DNA of 64,000 bases from Shimia sagamensis (GTDB lineage Bacteria > Pseudomonadota > Alphaproteobacteria > Rhodobacterales > Rhodobacteraceae), in NCBI RefSeq assembly GCF_900182745.1, contig NZ_FXTY01000009.1, positions 118,508 to 182,507 on the forward strand, written 5' to 3'. Made by a program: the position numbers and the translations under genes. The number at the start of each line of letters is the position of its first letter. Within the stretch, counting starts at the first letter, position 1. The notes beneath the pieces are model-generated. The model was given only the letters and a program-made list of their open reading frames with translations, made no database searches and had not been told where the DNA came from. Positions 17,975-25,386 of the stretch are shown here, in pieces.

Positions 17975-19364
17975 CGTAGGGCAACACGCCGCGGGCGTTT
18001 TCGTTGATGGTCAGGCGGCGTTCCAGTGGCGGCACAGAGCGTTGGTGGCAGTGGGTGCGTTCGCAGATGCGGCAAGAAATGCCAATGGGTTCAAAGGCCT
18101 GTGGGTTGTCGAGCTCCATATGGTCGGCATAAACCAGCGCGTCAGCATGGCGGATTTCACAGCCCAAAGCGATGGCGTAGCGGCGCACAGGCGCTCCAAA
18201 GTGGCCGCCGGATTTGGACACATCCCGCGCCAATGAGATGTAGCGCACACCGTCCGGGGTTTCGGCCAATTGGCGCAAGAAACGCCCCGGCGTTTCAAAG
18301 GCGCGGTGTACGTTCCAGAGGGGGCAGGCGCCTCCAAAACGGGCAAATTGCAGCCGTGTTGCAGAGTGGCGTTTGGTGATGGTGCCGGCCTGATCCACGC
18401 GCACAAAGAAGAAGGGAATACCTTTGTTTCCGGGGCGTTGCAGGGTGGAAAGCCGGTGTGCGACTTGTTCAATAGAGGCCCCAAATCTGTTGGACAATAA
18501 TTCCAGATCGTGGCGGGTGTCTCGTGCGGTTTGCAGGAAGGTGCTGTAGGGCATGAGGGCGGCGCCAGCGTAGTAGTTGGCGAGGCCAATTTTGGCGATG
18601 GAGCGCGCGGCGTCGGACTGGAAGCGGGCGAAGTCCAATGTGGCTTCGAGGAGTTGACCGTTTTGCAGTAGGGCAACTTGCAGAAGGAGTTGAAATGTTT
18701 GGGTTTCTGGCTGGGCGTAGCGGGAGATCTGCAGGCGCTTATGTTCGGCATCGTAGTGGCGCAATTGGTCGATGTCAGTGAAGGCGACGGAGATGCCGGT
18801 GTCTTTCAAGGTTGCCAGCGCTGCCGCGCGGATGCCGCCGTGCTCTACCGCGCCTTGGGCGAAGCGTTCTGCGGCGTGGTCAACGGCGTCTATGTAGTTG
18901 TCACAATAGTGAAAAAAGTCGCGGACCTCGTCCCAGGGGCTGGCCTGCATTTGTACGTCTTGGCGGCCAAGCGCCTCGTCAAGGGAGGCAAGGCGTTCGT
19001 GGGTTTGGCGATAGGCACGGTGCAGTTCGAGAAAAGCGCGGGCCAAGGCCGGCGCGTTGGAGGCGGTAAGGCGCAAATCTGCCAGAGGTGCGGAGGCTTC
19101 GGCCAGCACGGGATCGGCCAAGGCTTCGCGCATGTCAGACACCAGGCGCTCGCTGTCACCGGTGCTTAACTCCGTGACATCTAAGCCAAACTCCTGTGCG
19201 AGCGCGAGAACAACCGTGGTGGACACCGGGCGGTTGTTGTTCTCCATCTGGTTCAGATAAGGCAGGGAGACCCCTAGTTTTTGCGCAAAATCTTTTTGCG
19301 TCAGGGTGAGCCGTGTGCGGATTTCGCGTAGTTTGGCACCTGCGTAGAGCTTCTGCGTGGGCAT
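17964..19364 (-). CDS. pccR: Short-chain fatty acyl-CoA regulator (PccR/ScfR family)
   Basis: A 466-residue XRE-type regulator. The HTH occupies about residues 10-62 (TLTQKDFAQKLGVSLPYLNQMENNNRPVS). The long C-terminal part ends in a Cys/His-rich segment (ISCRICERTHCHQR) typical of ScfR proteins. In Rhodobacter sphaeroides, PccR activates propionyl-CoA carboxylase genes and binds TTTGCAAA-type repeats. CTTTGCAAAG occurs 35 bases upstream of this start, and TTTGC tandem pairs occur upstream of pccB. Start 19364 is chosen because residue 1 (MPTQKLYAGAKLREIR) opens the HTH; a 14-residue extension overlaps the repeats. Confidence 0.9.
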   Translation of the reverse strand: MPTQKLYAGAKLREIRTRLTLTQKDFAQKLGVSLPYLNQMENNNRPVSTTVVLALAQEFGLDVTELSTGDSERLVSDMREALADPVLAEASAPLADLRLTASNAPALARAFLELHRAYRQTHERLASLDEALGRQDVQMQASPWDEVRDFFHYCDNYIDAVDHAAERFAQGAVEHGGIRAAALATLKDTGISVAFTDIDQLRHYDAEHKRLQISRYAQPETQTFQLLLQVALLQNGQLLEATLDFARFQSDAARSIAKIGLANYYAGAALMPYSTFLQTARDTRHDLELLSNRFGASIEQVAHRLSTLQRPGNKGIPFFFVRVDQAGTITKRHSATRLQFARFGGACPLWNVHRAFETPGRFLRQLAETPDGVRYISLARDVSKSGGHFGAPVRRYAIALGCEIRHADALVYADHMELDNPQAFEPIGISCRICERTHCHQRSVPPLERRLTINENARGVLPYDVG

Positions 19365-19384
19365 GCGACTCCTCCCGATTGCAT

Positions 19385-19408
19385 AGCTGCAAAGATAGCT
19401 TTGCAAAG
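19385..19408. promoter_or_regulatory. Candidate PccR self-regulatory site
   Basis: The palindrome CTTTGCAAAG (19399-19408) is preceded, after four bases, by the related AGCTGCAAAG (19385-19394). This sits 21-44 bases before the pccR start codon. It resembles the TTTGCAAA repeats reported for PccR; the assignment is inference. Confidence 0.55.
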
Positions 19409-19560
19409 TTGCTTGCGCCAGAGGGCAAATGGAGCTGCGGCGTTTGGTCGTTAACCGGCGAGATTTGTGGCGATTTTCGCGTCGGTATGACGTCTGTATC
19501 GCGGCTGTTTTGCGAAGGTGGGGATTTGTGTCGCGCAGAGGTTAATCGCGCGACCTAAAA

Positions 19561-20775
19561 TCAGACACCTATGTATTTCTCACGGCGGACCACCGCAAGG
19601 ATTGAGGTCACGCCCAGTACCGAAGTTGCCAACATCAACCATAAGAGCGGGAAGGCTCCGGTTTCTGGTGTGAGCAACGCGCCAGCGAGGGCGGAGAGCG
19701 CTGCGCCGCCGCCTATCATGATGGCGCCTGCGAGACCGGAGGCGGTGCCTGCGAGGTGGGGGCGCACAGACAGGGCGCCGGCAGTGGCGTTGGGGATGGC
19801 CAAGCCGTTGCCAATGCCAACAAAGGTCATAAAGCCAAAGAAGATTTCTGCGGAGCCAAAGCCTGCGGCAAAGATCGACAGGGAGGCGGCTACGCCGAGG
19901 CCACAGATCATGCAGCCCGTGGTGACCATGCGATTGATGCCAACGCGGGCAGAGTAGCGGCCAGACAGGAAGTTGCCGATGAAGTAGCCAACAGCAGGGG
20001 CGCCGAAATAGACACCCATCTGTGCCGCGCTCATGCCAAAGAGTTCGGTGGCCACAAAAGGGGCGCCGCCGAGGTAGGCAAAGAAGGCGCCGGAGGTGAA
20101 ACAATTGGCCAGGGAGTAGCCCCAGAAGCGCGGGCTGGTCAGAAGCTCGGGATATTCGCGGAATTGTTGGCCAAGGGTGAGGCCGCTGCTGGATTTGGTT
20201 TCACCCAGGTCGCGGTATGTCAGCCAGAAGATGGCAATACCGGTGCCAAACAGGAGCCAGAAACTGGCCTGCCAGCCAAAGGCGTTATCAAGTAGACCGC
20301 CAAGGGCAGGGCCGAGCATAGGCACCACGGTCATGCCCATGGTGACGTAGCCAATCATCGAGGCGGCTTCATCAGCGGAGACCATGTCGCGTACCACAGC
20401 GCGGGACAGCACCATGGCGACAACCACTGCGGCTTGTAACATGCGGAAGGTCAGGAAAATCGCGGCGTTGGGGGCGTAGATGCAGCCGAGAGTGGCCACC
20501 AGAAAGATTGCGAGGCCCGCCAGGATCACCGGGCGGCGGCCGAGCTTGTCGCTGATTGGGCCAACCACAATTTGCAACACGGCATTCACACCCAGATAGA
20601 CCGCGATGGACAACTGCATCACGCCATAGTCGGTGTCGAAATACTCGGTCATCGACGGCAAGCTGGGCAGGAAGATGTTCATGCTCAACGCAGAGACCCC
20701 GGCCAGCAGGATCAAAGTGAAGATGTTTGGTGGTGTGGTTCGGTCCAAGAATTGACCGCGGGCTAAGCTGCTCAT
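19561..20775 (-). CDS. Bcr/CflA-type MFS multidrug efflux transporter
   Basis: A 404-residue, 12-helix major facilitator. The Bcr/CflA opening (ALSMNIFLPSLPSMTEYF) and the cytoplasmic loop GPISDKLGRRPVIL between helices 2 and 3 are clear. It is an inner-membrane proton-coupled exporter; the substrate is unknown. It lies between pccR and pccB and shares the pccB promoter region in divergent orientation, so PccR could affect it too. Its start is 61 bases from the nearest TTTGC repeat. Confidence 0.88.
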   Translation of the reverse strand: MSSLARGQFLDRTTPPNIFTLILLAGVSALSMNIFLPSLPSMTEYFDTDYGVMQLSIAVYLGVNAVLQIVVGPISDKLGRRPVILAGLAIFLVATLGCIYAPNAAIFLTFRMLQAAVVVAMVLSRAVVRDMVSADEAASMIGYVTMGMTVVPMLGPALGGLLDNAFGWQASFWLLFGTGIAIFWLTYRDLGETKSSSGLTLGQQFREYPELLTSPRFWGYSLANCFTSGAFFAYLGGAPFVATELFGMSAAQMGVYFGAPAVGYFIGNFLSGRYSARVGINRMVTTGCMICGLGVAASLSIFAAGFGSAEIFFGFMTFVGIGNGLAIPNATAGALSVRPHLAGTASGLAGAIMIGGGAALSALAGALLTPETGAFPLLWLMLATSVLGVTSILAVVRREKYIGV

Positions 20776-20835
20776 GTCCTAAGAGGTAGGAGTGCGATCC
20801 CGGAATGTCCATGGATTAATTTCAATTGTGAAGTA

Positions 20836-20891
20836 TTTGCAGGTTTGCAATTAGCTTAGCATTGCCTCTCGGAGGTTTGCAAATTTGCGGG
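20836..20891. promoter_or_regulatory. Two tandem TTTGC repeat pairs upstream of pccB (candidate PccR sites)
   Basis: TTTGCAGG-TTTGCAAT at 20836-20851 and TTTGCAAA-TTTGCGGG at 20876-20891 are head-to-tail pairs whose starts are exactly 40 bases apart. They lie between the divergent MFS and pccB starts. The half-site matches the PccR motif TTTGCAAA, but the spacing differs from the N4 spacing I recall for Rhodobacter sphaeroides. Confidence 0.55.
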
Positions 20892-20993
20892 AAAGTCCTT
20901 TTGCGGTTGCAGCAACGCGGGTATGGTCTGTCGCAAAGCTTTTGGGGGCAGTGTGTTTTGCGCCTGTCCAAATCGACGAATGAGGGCCCAGCC

Positions 20994-22526
20994 ATGAAAG
21001 ACATTCTGCAACAGTTGGAAGAGCGCCGTGAAGTTGCCCGTTTGGGTGGTGGTCAGCGCCGCATCGACAGTCAGCACAAAAAAGGCAAACTGACGGCGCG
21101 TGAGCGGATTGAGTTGCTTTTGGACGAGGGCAGTTTTGAAGAGTTTGACATGTTCAAAACCCATCGTTGCACCGAGTTTGGCATGGAAGAGCAGCGGCCT
21201 GCGGGCGACGGTGTGATCACCGGTTGGGGGACGATCAATGGCCGAATGGTCTATGTCTTCTCCCAGGACTTCACTGTGTTTGGTGGCTCCTTGTCGGAAA
21301 CTCATGCGCAGAAGATTTGCAAAATTCAGGACATGGCGATTCAAAACGGTGCCCCAATTATTGGCCTGAACGATTCTGGTGGGGCGCGTATTCAGGAAGG
21401 TGTGGATTCGCTGGCCGGTTATGCTGAAGTGTTTCAGCGCAATATCATGGCGTCGGGCGTGGTGCCGCAGATTTCCGTGATCATGGGCCCCTGTGCCGGC
21501 GGCGCGGTGTATTCACCAGCGATGACCGACTTCATCTTTATGGTGAAAGACACATCTTATATGTTTGTGACCGGTCCGGATGTTGTGAAGACCGTGACCA
21601 ATGAGGTTGTGACCGCAGAAGAACTGGGTGGGGCGAGCACGCACACCAAGAAGTCCTCGGTTGCCGATGGTGCGTTTGAGAACGACGTTGAGGCGCTGAC
21701 CGAAGTGCGCCGCTTGGTGGACTTCCTGCCACTCAACAACCGCGAGAAGCCGCCGGTGCGTCCGTTCTTTGATGAACCGGGGCGGGTTGAGACGTCTCTG
21801 GACACATTGGTGCCGGAAAACGCCAACACGCCATACGATATGAAAGAGCTGATCGCCAAAGTGGCGGACGAAGGTGATTTCTACGAAATTCAGGAAGACT
21901 ACGCCAAGAACATCCTGACCGGCTTTATCCGTTTGGAAGGTCAGACTGTGGGTGTGGTTGCAAACCAGCCGATGGTGCTGGCGGGCTGTCTGGACATCGA
22001 CAGCTCCCGCAAGGCGGCGCGGTTTGTGCGCTTCTGTGATTGCTTTGAAATTCCGATCCTGACGCTGGTGGATGTGCCGGGCTTCTTGCCGGGGACCAGC
22101 CAGGAATATGGCGGCGTGATCAAACACGGCGCAAAACTGTTGTTTGCCTATGGCGAGGCCACGGTGCCGAAAGTGACCGTGATCACCCGCAAAGCCTATG
22201 GTGGCGCTTATGATGTGATGGCGTCCAAGCACCTGCGCGGTGATTTCAACTACGCCTGGCCCACGGCAGAGATTGCGGTGATGGGTGCCAAAGGTGCAAC
22301 CGAGATTATCCACCGGGCAGACCTCGGTGATGCGGAGAAAATCGCAGCCCATGCGCAGGATTATGAAGAGCGGTTTGCAACACCTTTTGTGGCAGCAGAG
22401 CGTGGCTTTATTGATGAGGTGATCCAGCCCAAATCCACCCGTAAACGGGTGAGCCGGGCGTTTGCGAGCCTGCGCAACAAAAAGCTCGAGAACCCATGGA
22501 AAAAGCACGACAACATTCCGCTGTAA
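20994..22526 (+). CDS. pccB: Propionyl-CoA carboxylase beta subunit
   Basis: Carboxyltransferase subunit of the biotin enzyme that makes methylmalonyl-CoA from propionyl-CoA. The 510-residue crotonase-fold protein begins [20 protein letters not shown] and has two homologous halves. The acyl-CoA pocket [17 protein letters not shown] lies in the N half, and the biotin-site segment [15 protein letters not shown] in the C half. ATG 20994 (behind GAGGG) is used; the upstream 44 codons to 20862 run through the repeat pairs and do not look coding. PccA is encoded 2.9 kb downstream, with small genes between. Confidence 0.95.
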   Translation: MKDILQQLEERREVARLGGGQRRIDSQHKKGKLTARERIELLLDEGSFEEFDMFKTHRCTEFGMEEQRPAGDGVITGWGTINGRMVYVFSQDFTVFGGSLSETHAQKICKIQDMAIQNGAPIIGLNDSGGARIQEGVDSLAGYAEVFQRNIMASGVVPQISVIMGPCAGGAVYSPAMTDFIFMVKDTSYMFVTGPDVVKTVTNEVVTAEELGGASTHTKKSSVADGAFENDVEALTEVRRLVDFLPLNNREKPPVRPFFDEPGRVETSLDTLVPENANTPYDMKELIAKVADEGDFYEIQEDYAKNILTGFIRLEGQTVGVVANQPMVLAGCLDIDSSRKAARFVRFCDCFEIPILTLVDVPGFLPGTSQEYGGVIKHGAKLLFAYGEATVPKVTVITRKAYGGAYDVMASKHLRGDFNYAWPTAEIAVMGAKGATEIIHRADLGDAEKIAAHAQDYEERFATPFVAAERGFIDEVIQPKSTRKRVSRAFASLRNKKLENPWKKHDNIPL

Positions 22527-22575
22527 TGACCTATAGGTGGATTCGCTAACAGTTCACCACAAGGATAAATTGAAA

Positions 22576-23001
22576 ATGCGTGTACTTACTATTGCCTCCT
22601 GCGTTTTGTTTGCGTTGCCATTGGCAGCGCAGGCGCAGAGCTGTCGCGGCGTCCAGTCACTTGATTTGGGCAACGGGACACAGGCCTGTGTTGTGAAGAT
22701 TGAAGAAGGCGCAATCACCACAACAAAAACGCGGGACGATCATGCCAGCACCCAAAAGCACAAGAGGGCACAGCCGATGGTTGGGGCGATTATGGCCGGA
22801 CCAGTGCCTTCCAAGCGGGCCACGGTGAAAAAGCAAATGCTGGCAATGTGCAAAGCCACGCAAGCCAAAGTAAGCGCACAGTTTGCCAACCAAAAATACA
22901 ACCGCGTCATTCTGATCCAAGATTGGACCAAGGCAGGTGGCGATGTTCAGGCCGGATTTTCGTCCGACACATGCAAAGGGTTTCGGTTCTTTGACAGCTA
23001 A
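22576..23001 (+). CDS. Small exported protein of unknown function
   Basis: A 141-residue protein with a signal peptide (MRVLTIASCVLFALPLAAQA, cleavage before QSC). The mature part has four cysteines (SCRG, ACVV, AMCKA, DTCKG) that could form two disulfides in the periplasm. I do not recognise a domain. It begins 50 bases after pccB in the same direction. The ATG at 22576 is chosen because it opens the signal peptide. Confidence 0.7.
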   Translation: MRVLTIASCVLFALPLAAQAQSCRGVQSLDLGNGTQACVVKIEEGAITTTKTRDDHASTQKHKRAQPMVGAIMAGPVPSKRATVKKQMLAMCKATQAKVSAQFANQKYNRVILIQDWTKAGGDVQAGFSSDTCKGFRFFDS

Positions 23002-23025
23002 AGTGACATATCATGTTGCTCCGGA

Positions 23026-23050
23026 GCCTGCCGCGATTGCGGCAGGCCCC
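23026..23050 (+). terminator. Hairpin between the exported protein and the next gene (weak terminator)
   Basis: GCCTGCCGC and GCGGCAGGC pair perfectly over nine bases around GATT. The run after it is CCCCTT rather than T-rich, so it may act as a partial terminator or RNA-stabilising stem. Confidence 0.5.
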
Positions 23051-23085
23051 TTGATGCAAGCAGATGTCAAAGAAGGCATGCCGCA

Positions 23086-23439
23086 ATGAGCCGGAGCCGC
23101 TGGCATATCCAACGTGAAGGTGACGCGCTCACCATGAGCCGTCGCTTACCGGTGCGCTGGGACGTGGTGGCGGAGACGTCGCTGCCGGATGCGGGCTTGC
23201 TGCGCACGGCACAGCAGGTGCGCCAGGATATGTGGCGGGCGTTGCAGGATTTGCGAGGCTTTGCGCCCACCGTTGAGGTGCGTCGCGAGGCCGGGCGGCT
23301 TTATGTGAAAGCGGGCGGTGCGGTGGATGGCGCGGTGGCCAAAGGTCATGCGCAGGCCATCATTGCCGAGATTCTGGACTGTCCTGAGCGGCGGGCCCGC
23401 TGGCGGCGGTTTGCGCAACATCGGGGGGCGTCCTCATGA
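23086..23439 (+). CDS. Unknown 117-residue protein in the pccB-pccA interval
   Basis: A basic soluble protein with no signal peptide or membrane helix. It is Arg-rich with predicted alternating strand and helix segments, and ends in an RRARWRRFAQH helix. I do not recognise the family. Its stop overlaps the next start by four bases (ATGA), so the two are coupled. Its position inside the propionyl-CoA carboxylase locus suggests a linked role, but nothing in the sequence proves it. Confidence 0.65.
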   Translation: MSRSRWHIQREGDALTMSRRLPVRWDVVAETSLPDAGLLRTAQQVRQDMWRALQDLRGFAPTVEVRREAGRLYVKAGGAVDGAVAKGHAQAIIAEILDCPERRARWRRFAQHRGASS

Positions 23440-23930
23440 AATTTGTGACGCCACGTAAGGCTTTGGCGCAAAAAACTTTCGCATCTCGCATATTTTTTGC
23501 AGCTTTTACAAAAGAACTGTGCAAGCGTGCGACTCAAGTTACGATATCCGCCGCGTTTGGAGGGGCCCTCTTGGGCGCGGCCACGGCCGGGGTTTTGGAG
23601 GAGACCCCGGTCGTGCCCTCAGGCAACGATCTCCATCTTCAGGAAATTCTATACGAAACCCGCGTGGACGAGAGCCGCGTGGCGCGGTTTCGCTACATCA
23701 TGCCGCTGATCCGGCAGGGCGTGGAGTTTTCGGAGATCGAGCAAGACTTCTTTCATCTGTGCATTGGCGTCGCAGTGCCGTATCTCGCCATACAGGATGA
23801 AACAGTCGATCAGGTGATCATTTCCATGGCGGACAGAGAGACCACATTTGGCGAGGCCACACAGTTGGCCACGCAATTTTTTGAAGCATTCAGCGTGCAG
23901 GACGGCACCTGTATCTGGGAGGGCTTTTGA
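23436..23930 (+). CDS. Exported DUF6497-like protein
   Basis: A 164-residue protein with an N-terminal hydrophobic stretch (about residues 35-53, ISAAFGGALLGAATAGVL) after a long basic lead, probably a signal or anchor. The mature part shows the pattern VPSGNDLHLQEILYE, RFRYIMP, DFFHLCIGVAVPYLA, IISMADRETTFGE, TQFFEAFS, CIWEGF, which I associate with DUF6497 in Rhodobacteraceae. Function is unknown. Its start overlaps the previous stop by four bases. Confidence 0.7.
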   Translation: MKFVTPRKALAQKTFASRIFFAAFTKELCKRATQVTISAAFGGALLGAATAGVLEETPVVPSGNDLHLQEILYETRVDESRVARFRYIMPLIRQGVEFSEIEQDFFHLCIGVAVPYLAIQDETVDQVIISMADRETTFGEATQLATQFFEAFSVQDGTCIWEGF

Positions 23931-24132
23931 TGACACCACTAGATATTGTTAACGCTAAGGCCAATGAGCAAGACATTGCGACTTTGCGGTCACAGCAGAT
24001 GAGCTTGGCCTCGTATCTGTATCTTTTTGCAGAGCATTTGCGTAATCTCCGCCCGTGTCCCCAACGTGGGGCACTGAGGCAGGCAGGGCAAATCCGCCCT
24101 GTTTGGACACGAAACAATGAGTGGAGAACAAG

Positions 24133-24279
24133 ATGTCCAAGAGCATCAAGACATTCCTCGCGATCGGCCTCGTGGCCATCGTGGCAGCCTGTGGTCAAGA
24201 CGAGCCGCTGGAAGAATATGTTGTGGTCGACCCAGAGCCGATCTCTTCTGAGCCAACTTACACTGGCAAATACAAGTAA
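24133..24279 (+). CDS. Very small lipoprotein (48 residues)
   Basis: MSKSIKTFLAIGLVAIVAAC is a complete lipoprotein signal with lipobox VAAC and Cys20. The mature peptide is 29 residues, acidic, and ends GKYK before TAA. A purine-rich GTGGAGAACAAG precedes the ATG. It is too short for standard gene calls and lies between pccB and pccA with other small exported proteins. Function is unknown. A stem CAGGGC/GCCCTG (24084-24101) precedes it. Confidence 0.65.
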   Translation: MSKSIKTFLAIGLVAIVAACGQDEPLEEYVVVDPEPISSEPTYTGKYK

Positions 24280-24360
24280 GGCTTCGTGCCTGACTGGCGG
24301 GCAGGCCACACGGCCTGTTCGCACTCCCGCGCCCCTCCCTTTGATCCGGGGAGATGTGGC

Positions 24361-24717
24361 ATGATCAAGCATCGCGGGTTCCCCGGACGTCTGCCGGGAT
24401 CGGATTTTCAATTCACCATTCGTCGCGCCAACCCCAAAGGGGTGACGCCAATCACTGTTCGAGAGCGGTTCAAGGATCGCAGGCCTGCTGACCGGCGCGC
24501 CGATGCTGGCTTTATGGCGGCGTTGTGGGAGTGCTTTGGCGATCAGCCGTTTGAGCGTGGCAATCTAGATGCCGGTCGATTGAGCTGGCTGTTTGGGCGA
24601 GAAGTGGTCGCGGTTGAAGAGGATTTTGACCCCGAAGACTATGAGGCGTTGCTGGTCATTGATGAGGCTGTGGCGCGGATTTCGTTCCCGGACGCATTTG
24701 AGGATGATTGGGCGTAA
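24361..24717 (+). CDS. Unknown 118-residue acidic protein
   Basis: A soluble protein starting MIKHRGFPGRLPGSDFQF. The N-terminal third is basic, and the C-terminal part is acidic and helical, ending FPDAFEDDWA. No signal peptide, membrane helix or known motif is seen. ATG 24361 is chosen because the in-frame region upstream (from 24286) is Cys/Pro-rich and unlike protein. A good terminator follows 48 bases after the stop. Confidence 0.6.
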   Translation: MIKHRGFPGRLPGSDFQFTIRRANPKGVTPITVRERFKDRRPADRRADAGFMAALWECFGDQPFERGNLDAGRLSWLFGREVVAVEEDFDPEDYEALLVIDEAVARISFPDAFEDDWA

Positions 24718-24765
24718 TGTTGCCGATGCCACGACATAATGGGCAAGCGATTGCCCAAAGCGGCA

Positions 24766-24789
24766 CAGAGGCAAAATTGCCTCTGTTTT
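24766..24789 (+). terminator. Rho-independent terminator
   Basis: CAGAGGC and GCCTCTG pair perfectly around AAAATT, followed by TTTT, 48 bases after the stop of the gene at 24361. Confidence 0.8.
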
Positions 24790-24880
24790 CCGTGGCTTGT
24801 CGTGGCAGTGTCTTTCTCATGGAGCGGCGCCATAATGCGCGTCGGTCCTGTAACAGTGTATTCCGTTACCCTTCCCCTTT

Positions 24881-24921
24881 CGGGTGGTCCTGTGTTGTCC
24901 CTTCAGGATCACCCGTTTTTT
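24881..24921 (+). terminator. Second, strong Rho-independent terminator with no gene directly upstream
   Basis: CGGGTGGTCCTG and CAGGATCACCCG pair over 12 bases (one G-U) around an 11-base loop and run into six T. Confidence 0.85.
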
Positions 24922-25030
24922 CTGCGGTGCTTGCGCGTCGGGTCAAAACGGGTGAGATTGTGGGGATAATAGCAGCGCAGTCGGACAAAAGATCCGCTCG
25001 TGATTCCAAAGAGGGAAAAGGTACAGGCAT

Positions 25031-25231
25031 ATGCGTATCACAGCAGCAATTTCTATTTTTGCGCTCATCGGACTGTCGGCTTGTGGCCGCACCGTGGGCG
25101 AGCAAGCGCTCATTGGCGCCGGGGCGGGCACCGTGGCGGCAGCAGCAGTCGGTGGCAGTCTGGCAGCCGGTGCGGTTGTCGGCGGCGCGGCCAACGCGAT
25201 CTATTGTCAAGAATTCGCCACCAGTTGTTGA
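25031..25231 (+). CDS. Small glycine-zipper lipoprotein
   Basis: A 66-residue lipoprotein. The signal ends in lipobox LSAC with Cys18. The mature part is a glycine/alanine-rich zipper (GAGAGTVAAAAVGGSLAAGA, then VVGGAANA) that can insert in or pack against a membrane, followed by a Cys-containing tail. It resembles small 17-kDa-antigen or YmgG-type fragments. GAGGGAAAAGG lies upstream of the ATG. A terminator separates it from pccA. Confidence 0.72.
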   Translation: MRITAAISIFALIGLSACGRTVGEQALIGAGAGTVAAAAVGGSLAAGAVVGGAANAIYCQEFATSC

Positions 25232-25294
25232 GCGCGCACGCGCGCCGCAAGGTGATTTGAATTGTCCGGCTGAGTTGCAGCCGGTCCCGAACCC

Positions 25295-25334
25295 AAAGCC
25301 ATCGACGTGCGTCAGCACGGCGGTGGCTTTTTTG
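25295..25334 (+). terminator. Rho-independent terminator before pccA
   Basis: AAAGCCATCG pairs with CGGTGGCTTT (one mismatch). An inner stem CGTGC/GCACG closes on GTCA, and T residues follow. It ends the lipoprotein transcript 53 bases before pccA. Confidence 0.75.
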
Positions 25335-25386
25335 TTGCCTATGCAAGCTGCTGTCGCGGCTCGCGAAGACCAAGAAGGACGATAAG

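Larger units (their letters stand above)
24718..25030 (+). other. Intergenic stretch with two terminators (no gene seen)
   Basis: No convincing reading frame. A first terminator at 24766-24789 closes the upstream gene. About 90 unassigned bases follow, then a second strong terminator at 24881-24921, so a short independent transcript could end there. After it, GTCAAA-N17-GATAAT (24942-24970) is a weak candidate promoter for the lipoprotein at 25031. Confidence 0.5.

Noticed and set aside
23927..24364. A 145-codon frame overlapping the end of the DUF6497-like gene
   Set aside because: Its composition becomes Arg/Ser/Pro-rich after about 40 codons, and it overlaps the well-supported small lipoprotein gene in another frame.
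25232..25245. GCGCGC-AC-GCGCGC alternating stretch after the lipoprotein
   Set aside because: Short alternating GC in GC-rich DNA has no supporting context such as a T-run or a second copy.
24708..25385. A 225-codon frame across the intergenic region and lipoprotein
   Set aside because: It runs through two strong terminators and overlaps the lipoprotein at 25031 in a different frame; the translation has no protein-like pattern.
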